A stretch of 64,000 nt of DNA, taken from the NCBI GenBank assembly GCA_020465985.1, contig JAANYP010001785.1:186001-250000 (forward strand), read 5' to 3'. This document shows, in pieces, positions 56,836-64,000 of this stretch (positions are counted from its first letter, which is position 1; each line of letters begins with the position of its first letter). The position numbers and the translations under genes were made by a program. The stretch is from Centrapalus pauciflorus (Eukaryota > Streptophyta > Magnoliopsida > Asterales > Asteraceae). The notes under the pieces are model-generated. The model was not told where the DNA came from. It did not search any database and was given only the letters and a program-made list of their open reading frames with translations.

Positions 56836-57593
56836 TTATGAAAGTAGGAGTGATGCACGCTTTTTGGACGATTAGTCTTTTAGGGTTTTGCGGAGGGTTA
56901 TGGAGGTAGTAAAGAAGAAGAAGATGATGAAACAGTGAAATGGGTATTTATAGAATTTGAATGTGAGTGAGTAGGACAGAGAAAGGTTTGGGCGATTGAT
57001 TTGAAATGTTACTTAACGGAAAACGGAACGGTTTAACACGTCAGCACGTTTGTCAGACCAACTTGACCTTTTTTTCCACTAACACACGTAACACACATTA
57101 TCCACAGGTAATTAAGATAAATAAATACATTATTTAAGTAACTTAAATGTGAAGTAATGTTAATTAAAAGCTGATGTTCAAAGCTGTTCTTCAAACCTGT
57201 TATGAAAATTTTCCATCAAAAGATGATCATTGTATAACCAGTCTGGCCAAACCTGTGCAGTTACATTAGAACAAGTTTCAGTGAAACCTGTTCAGTAGGT
57301 GAACAAATTACAAGACTTTGCCTTGTATGACAAAATACAGAGTGAGCAGGTTTCAGGTTTAAACAACTATTCAGATTTGAGAGAAAAACTTATTTTGTCA
57401 AACCTGTTACTTGTCAAACCTGTTCAAATTTTAAGAAACTAGCTAAGTGCAGAGCAGATTAAACCTGTTCTGTCCAAAGCTGTTTTGTAAAATTTTATCA
57501 GATTTGATAAAGTAGTCTTAGAACATCAATGACACTTAGTCACTTTTATTTAACATTCCAAGCTTGCACACAAGGGGATTAAACCTATTTTCA
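56836..57593 (-). other. Spacer between RNase H and accessory ORF
   Basis: Non-coding. From about 57175 to 57485 the words AACCTGTT and AAAGCTGTT recur many times. From 56836 to about 57000 it is leader of the accessory ORF. Confidence 0.6.
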
Positions 57594-59882
57594 TCAAGAG
57601 GTTTGGTGAAAAATATATGCAAGTTGTTCTTCTGTGGGAACAAAAGTTACCTCCACAATACCTTTTTGGATGTGATCTCTTATGAAGTGATGCCTGACCT
57701 CAATATGCTTTGATCTAAAGTGGAAGAAAGGATTGTTGGAGATGGCTATGGTAGGGGTGTTATCGGGACCAAACCCGGAACGAACCCGAAGCATGCCCAA
57801 ATCTAAACCCGAGGAACGGACCATTTGAATGTTCTCGGTCTCGGTTCGGTTCCGGTACCGTTTCGGGAACTCGGGCAAAAACCAGGTAGGACCAAACTAC
57901 GTTATAAATCTCAGGTTGGTGTGTGTTGTGCGTGATATATATATATATAGCACTCGCTGCCGCTGGCTAGCCAAATTTATAGTTACAATGGCTGCTTCGT
58001 ACTCACCATCCCACTCATCCACCTAGCCAACCTTTTAATTAGTCGTAGTTTTACCATCACCCTCTTCACCACCAAAGCCAACGCCCCTATGTGACAGAGT
58101 ACCGTGAGTACCTGTGAACACACGGGTTTCAGATGTGAACTTGCTCCGAAAAAACGTTTTTTTTTTAATTTTTTTCATATTCATTTAGATACAAATAAAA
58201 TAAGGCTATTCGTAAAAAAAATATTTACATTCACACTTTCTATCATCTTAAAAGTCATGTGAACGTGAAAAAATTCATGTGAACATGCTTAGTTGTGAAC
58301 ACACGTTCACAACAATGCAGTTCATGTGAACACACACGTTTCACATAGTTCTAGTATGTGTTTACGTGTATTTTTTGCAAGTAGTCTTGTATTATTAATT
58401 TAAACATGATTATGAAAAAAAAATTCAAAAAATTTGGTTTTAAACGAGGTACCTCCGGTACACCGCAAAACTAGTGGTACTCATTTGAACCCAAATCTAT
58501 ATATATACATATACATGTACAGAAACTACAAAGGTTCGGTTTCAGTTAATTTTAGGACCAAACCCGAAGGAAACAAAGAAATGAAACCGAGGACCAGACT
58601 AATACTCTACATTCGGTGCTAGTCGGGACCGGTACCGGTTCGGTTCGGGAAAGTGGTCCAAATCTAACAACCCTAGGCTATGACACTTGTATTATCACAC
58701 ATAATACGAATTTTCCTATATACAAGGCCATAATCTTCAAGCTGATGCTACATCCACTGAACCTGCCCATAGCAGCTTACAGCAGCAATGTATTCAGCTT
58801 CAGCAGTAGAAGTAGAAACAGAATTCTTCTTCTTGCTACACCAACTGATCAACTTTCCACCAAAAAGTTGACATCCACCTGTTGTGCTCTTTTCTATCTA
58901 GCCTGCAACCTGCAAAATCAGAATCTGAATATCCAATTAGTTCAAGGCTGGAGTCTTTGGGATACCAAAAAGCCAAACCTAGTGTACCCTTTAGGTATCT
59001 GAGGATTCTTTTTACAGCAGCTAGATGTGATTCTTTTGTATTAGCTTGAAACCTAGCACATAAACAAGTGGCAAACATAATATCTGGTCTACTAGGAGTT
59101 AAATATATAGCAAGCTCCCAATCATACCTCTGTAAGTTGTTACTGAAACAGCTTTGCCACAGGTATCAGCATCCAATTTCACATTGGTTGCCATTGGGGT
59201 TTTGATGGGAGAACATTGATCAAATTTAAACTTTTTCAGAAGATCTAATGTATACTTTCTTTGATTTATGAAAATTCCATTTGAGGTTTGTTTAACCTGT
59301 AATCCTAAGAAGAAAGTGAGTTCACCCATCATACTCATTCATACTTAGATTTCATGAGTAGTGAAAAATTCTTGCATAACTGCTCATTAGTAGAACCAAA
59401 TATTATGTCATCCACATAAATTTGAACAAGCATAATATTAGTTTTCACTTTCTTTATGAACAATGTAGTATCCACTTTACCTCTGGAATATCCATTGCTC
59501 ATAAGGAAATCAGTAAGAGTATCATACCAGGCACTTGGGGCTTGTTTCAGGCCATAGAGTGCTTTGTCCAACCTATAGACAAAACTGGATGATTTTCATT
59601 TTCAAAACCTGGTGATACCTCTTCTTGCAGCTTACCATTCAAAAATGCACTCTTAACATCCATTTGAAATACCTTCATGCTCTTGTGGGCAGCATAGGCT
59701 AGAAACAAACGAATTGCTTCTAACCTGGACACAAGAGCAAATGTTTCATCATAATTTATGTCTTCTTCTTGTCTATACCCTTGAGCAACAAGTCTTGCCT
59801 TATTTCTTATTACACGACCTTGCTCATCCATCTTGCTTCTGAAAACCCATTTGGTGCCAATAATAGTTTTTCCTTTAGGCAT
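57594..59882 (-). pseudogene. pol: Copia RT and RNase H split by a transposon
   Basis: RT: IGTKWVFRSKMDEQGR and MDVKSAFLNGKLQEEV (59547-59882), LYGLKQAPSAWYD and catalytic YVDDIIFGS (59335-59571), LTFFLGLQVKQTSNG (59099-59338). RNase H: YSDSDFAGCRLD (58836-59078), with its end at 57594-57743 (HFRSKHIEVRHHFIRD). Frameshifts separate the pieces, and a 924-bp insertion at 57752-58675 lies within RNase H. The catalytic YVDD is intact. Confidence 0.88.
57752..58675. mobile_element. hAT-like non-autonomous DNA element (924 bp)
   Basis: Terminal inverted repeats are TAGGGGTGTTA and TAACAACCCTA (one mismatch). Flanking 8-bp duplications are GGCTATGG (57744-57751) and GGCTATGA (58676-58683), 7 of 8 matching. 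Subterminal GGTACCG and CGGTTCGG words occur at both ends in inverted orientation. It has no transposase. Eight-bp duplications and TAGGG-type ends are typical of hAT. The flanking RNase H sequence joins when it is removed. Confidence 0.8.
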
Positions 59883-59930
59883 AGGGACCAGCTGTCATAC
59901 TTTGTTTCTCTCAAATTGATTGAGTTCCTC

Positions 59931-60884
59931 TTACATGGCAGTGATCCAATTGGCATCTTTAAGTGCATCATCAATTCTTTTTGGCTTCATTAGGGACACA
60001 ATACTTGAAAACATACAAACGTTTCCAAGACTGTCCCACCTTGTCTGCACTTCTTTGTTGATGTCACCAATGATTTGTTCATTAGGATGACATCTGATCC
60101 ACTTAGGATCATGTTTCAATGTTGATTCTTCTGATTCAGCTTCATTCTCACTAGGTCTTACAGAACAGCTTTCAAGAGTTTCAGACACACTGACATCTTG
60201 AGCCTGTTCACTTGTTGAGGATGAACCATTATTGTTGAACACGTCAACTGACGATTCAGGAATATCTTGAGTGGTGTTGGACATGGTACATTGATTATAT
60301 CTGTACACTTATTCACACAGGTTGTACCAATGTAATCATCATCATGTCCATTGTGGTTAACAGGTTCCACTCTGGATGATGTGGAAGCTTTTGAGTCCTT
60401 TTTTTCAGCATTGGAATGCATAAGATCATCAATGCTACAAACTGATTCAGGAACTGCTTTGGTAGAAGGATTTATGGACTCCTCAAAGGTGACATTGATA
60501 GATTCATCTATCACCTTTCTTTTGAAGTTGTATACTCTGTAGGCTTTAGAAACTGCTGAGTATCCAACAAACACTCCATCATCAGCTTTGGGTTCAAATT
60601 TGGCCAGCTGATCCATTTGGTTTAGAATGAAACACGGACATCTAAACACATGGAAATAGCTTATATTTGGCTTTCTTCCTTTGATTAATTCATAGGGAGT
60701 CTTATTGAACCTTTTTACCACTAAAGATCTGTTTTGAGTGAAGCAGGCAGTGTTAATAGCTTCAGCCCAAAAAGATGAAGGCAAACCTGATGCACACAGC
60801 ATAGTCCTAGCAGCTTTTATGAGGGTTCTGTTCCTCCTTTCTGCCACTCCATTTTGCTGTGGAGTTCTCACAGCTGACACTTTT
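59931..60884 (-). pseudogene. pol: Copia integrase, C-terminal half
   Basis: Starts at the catalytic Glu region (TPQQNGVAERRNRTL), then FWAEAINTACFTQNR, FHVFRCPCFILN and ADDGVFVGYS, the Copia integrase C-terminal region, followed by an acidic linker to RT (to 59931). A frameshift occurs near 60300. The zinc finger and the first two catalytic Asp residues are absent. Confidence 0.88.
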
Positions 60885-61469
60885 AAAAAATCAACACTTT
60901 AAGAACGTTGGACATAAATACACGAATAATACTGTCATTATGTTACTTGAGGTAGCACTTATACCACTGTTGAGAATTCGTATCGGTTTTTCATAAAAAC
61001 ATAAACTTTTAATCGTATTAAACACACAAAGGAAGCTTTTTAAAATTTATGAACTCCGTACACTGATCATCAAGTAAAAACATAAGATAAGTAACTTGAA
61101 AACATTAAAAATTCGTACCTTTGTATTTGATGACCGAAATACATGAATGAGATGCTTTCGGTATCCACCGGTGATGACACGATCGAGCGGCGCTAGGTAC
61201 GCAATCAAAAACACGAAGGAACAAATAAAACACATATTAATGTGTGTGCCTTTGGGTTTTGCAGAGAATACCACTACCACATCACATACATTGATTTGTG
61301 AGTATGGCCGTGAGTTTGAATTTTGTGTTTCACACACCCTCCATTACGGTTGTGTGTGTGTGTGTGTGTGTGTTGTGTGTGTGTGTGTATAATAAGGCTC
61401 CCCAGCGTACAAAGGAAAATCCCGCGTATCCAACGTACCCCACATAGGCAAGGGTATTTTCGTAATTAC
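60885..61469. other. Unassigned sequence beside the broken Copia element
   Basis: No recognisable gene or element. AT-rich, with the TG microsatellite at 61350-61389. Confidence 0.45.
61350..61389 (+). repeat. (TG)n microsatellite
   Basis: About 19 TG units with one interruption. Confidence 0.95.
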
Positions 61470-62250
61470 AACGACCATTCACATTACTTAATTGATCATT
61501 CGCAACACTTATTTGAGCATTCACAACACTTGGTTGACCATTCACAATTCTTCAACACTTATTGACCATTCACAACACTTATTTGACCATTCACATTACT
61601 TATCTGACCATTCACATTACTTAATTGATCATTCACATTACTTAATTGATCTTTCACAACACTTATTTGATCATTTACAAGTATTATTTAACTACTTATA
61701 ATTCTTTTACACTTACTTGATCATTCACAACACTTATTTGACCATTCACATTTCTTCAACACTTATTTATCATTGACAACACTTATTTGACCATTCACAT
61801 TACTTAATTGATCATTCACATTACTTAATTGATCATTGACAACACTTATTTGATCATTCACATGAATTATTTGATCAATGACAGTATTTACTTCATCATT
61901 CATATTAATTGTTTGACTATTTACACTTCTTCTACATTTATTTGATCATTTACATTAATTATTTGACTATACACACATCTTCTAAACTTATCGTAATGGT
62001 CAAATAATTCATGTAAATGATCAAATAAGTGTTGTGAATGATCAAATAAATACTGTGAATGGTCAAATAATTCTTGTGAATGATCAAATAAATGTTGTGT
62101 GAATGATCAAATAAGTGTAGAAGAAGTGTAAATGGTCAAATAATTCTTGTCATTGATCAAATAAGTGTTGTGAATGATCGATCAAATAAGTGTAGAAGAA
62201 GTGTAAATAGTCAAATAATTATTGTGAATGATGAAATAAATATTGTGAAT
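61470..62250. repeat. Inverted array of short repeats
   Basis: Left arm (61470 to about 61985): many copies of a unit of about 20 bp such as TTGATCATTCACAACACTTA. Right arm (about 61990-62250): the same unit in reverse complement (TGTTGTGAATGATCAAATAA). The centre is near 61988. Spacing and spelling vary between copies. Confidence 0.85.
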
Positions 62251-64000
62251 TGTAACATCCGGCATAAAACCAGGTTAGCAACTATAACTTGATCAGTAGT
62301 TATTAGCAAGTTATAACCTAATCAGTGGTCATTAACAATTAATCAATGTGATTAACAAATTTCATAAGGAAAATCATCTCATTTAGAAACAATTTCATCG
62401 GTACGATGAAACGACAGATTAATTAATCCGATCGATTTACGATATGATGGATTAATTCAACTAAGTATATAATTAAATTAAGATTAGTGACACTAATCAT
62501 GCATTAACAAACTTACTAAATATTAATTATGTAAGACTAAAACAATTCATTAAACTAGTGCATTTATAAGTATTTATGAAATTACATAAAAAGAAAATTA
62601 AAGAATACATTCTAAATACTTTTATAAAAAAAATGAAAATACATTGAAAATACCCTCATCTTGGCCGGCCTAGGAAGGGTACAAGAATAACTTTTGACTT
62701 CATTTTTTATTACATACATAACACATCTACATCAAATCCTACACTCCATTCTCTTTCATTTCACCATCTTCTTTCACTTCAACCAAGTGTGCACTCAACC
62801 TCCAATTGAAAGACCACTTATTCTATCTATAAATAAGAGCTCAAATTCACTTCATTTCTTCACATCTTGCAAACACTATTCTCTTCTTTCTCCCTCTCAA
62901 AATCCGGCCATAAGAACACCAAGAACACCAAAAATTGCAACTTTAATTTCTTTAAGAGTTTCAAAGAAGTTCTAGTGCAATTAGTTCAAGAACACAATTC
63001 TCTTCAAAGTAATTAATACTAACTTATAACTTTTTATATTTATGTTTATATAAGTCTTGCATAATATATATAATCACCAACAACAACAAGTTTCATAAAT
63101 ACTCAAGTTTATAAATCACTAGTTTTATTTTAAAGTTTGTTTCTTCAAATGTGTTTATAAATATATAAACACATAATGTAAATATAATAATATGAAAACA
63201 AGTTATATAAATGTGTTTCGTAACCTTTTATACATGTGATTTTTGAATAAACAACAAGAATCACAAGTTGTTTCAAGGTTATGAAATCTGGATTTTCGGC
63301 AGAAACATTACATCGACTTTGAAAAATCATAACTAATTCAAAACTTAACGAAATGAGTTGATTCTTGTTTCAAAAGTTAGATCTATGTCTTAACTAAATA
63401 TCTGGTGGTTTTTCATAATTTAATATGGAGTTTTGAATCCTCAAATATTATTTGGAACAGAAAAGTGTAACAGCTCAAAAATGGCCAATAGGGTTTTTAA
63501 CGAGCCTTTTCCCTAACCTAAACACCTCGAAAAAAGGTCGTTCTTAACTTGAAAAATTCATTGTACATAGTAGTTTTATGACTATCAATATCAAAGCCCA
63601 AATCGTTTTGGAGCTTGGTCAAAAACAGCCACAAAGTAGGCCGAAAAACCTCTAAAAAGCTTGAAAATTATATATATATACTTGACGTTTTTAAGTGGGT
63701 TTTATTTATGAACTTGTTAAGTTTGGTGATTTAAAACATAAAAACCCTTATGCATGCATATTATCATATATGTGGAAGTTATTAAGTCCCTCATATTATT
63801 TATGACTCGGTTAAACACGTCCAGTTTCATAACTCGTCAACAACGCAAGCTTTCATTTTACGCTCATATTTGTCATCACACTTACGGTGAGTACTCATAT
63901 CCCCTATTTTTACGTTATGTTTTGGGGTGAAAATACATTATACAATTTTTATATGGACACATTACATGCTAGATTTCTTTTATGTATTACACTCATGTGG
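62251..64000 (+). repeat. Start of a further Gypsy-type LTR, cut by window end
   Basis: Starts TGTAACATCC, the same first ten bases as the Tekay LTR at 20713. It has a TATA box TATAAATA (62828-62835) followed by the kind of CT-rich leader seen in chromovirus LTRs. No coding sequence. The inner end and partner LTR are outside the window. Confidence 0.6.

Larger units (their letters stand above)
51252..60884 (-). mobile_element. Sirevirus-like Copia element lacking its 5' half
   Basis: On the minus strand: integrase C-terminal half, RT, RNase H (split by a hAT-like insertion), a spacer, a post-pol ORF, PPT and 3' LTR. The break at about 60884 lies inside integrase; gag, protease and 5' LTR are missing. 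It belongs to a different family from the element at 36119-49056. Confidence 0.85.

Noticed and set aside
60885..61469. 5' LTR or leader of the truncated Copia element
   Set aside because: No TG/CA ends, PBS or similarity to its 3' LTR could be found; left unassigned.
61470..62250. CRISPR-like array of short repeats
   Set aside because: Repeats are irregular, without unique spacers, reverse orientation at the centre, and lie in a plant genome.

Overview
The window looks like a gene-free stretch of a large, repeat-rich plant nuclear genome. I found no host gene, tRNA, rRNA or CRISPR array. Nearly all of it is LTR retrotransposons of both superfamilies, stacked inside one another, plus one hAT-like DNA element and some simple repeats. 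A eudicot, possibly Asteraceae, would fit: an Athila-type Gypsy, Tekay-type chromoviruses and Sirevirus-like Copia elements with an extra ORF after pol. The species cannot be fixed from the sequence.

Layout, left to right. 1-2959: 5' end of a minus-strand Copia element (gag, leader, primer-binding site, duplicated LTR) sitting in the protease region of an old Gypsy copy. 2960-4967 and 18279-19774: that old Gypsy copy, internally deleted and split by a complete 13.3 kb Athila-like element (4968-18273, 5-bp duplication TGTGT). 19775-20712: decayed plus-strand Copia integrase. 20713-30054: a young, nearly intact Tekay chromovirus (two 2266-bp LTRs, duplication ACTTC) whose gag-pol has one visible nonsense codon. 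30060-31295: non-coding sequence with pyrimidine-rich, minus-strand PPT-like words. 31301-50584: decayed minus-strand Tekay element (duplication GATTA) carrying a minus-strand Copia element in its gag (36119-49056, duplication GAATC) and a fragment of another Copia LTR in its own 5' LTR. 51252-60884: minus-strand Copia element lacking its 5' half, with a 924-bp hAT-like insertion in RNase H. 60885-62250: a TG microsatellite and a large inverted array of short repeats. 62251-64000: start of a further LTR, cut by the window end.

The most interesting material is downstream of pol. The Athila-like element carries two diverged copies of an accessory (env-position) ORF. Each is preceded by a GC palindrome also found in its LTR and by a candidate intron ending exactly at the ATG, and the modules are separated by copies of the element's own PPT. 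The two Sirevirus-like Copia elements also have an ORF after pol, and a block of about 40 residues in those ORFs aligns in pattern and spacing with the Athila ORFs. This suggests one accessory domain shared between the Gypsy and Copia superfamilies. All coding regions here are broken by stops, frameshifts or deletions; the plus-strand Tekay is the closest to functional.
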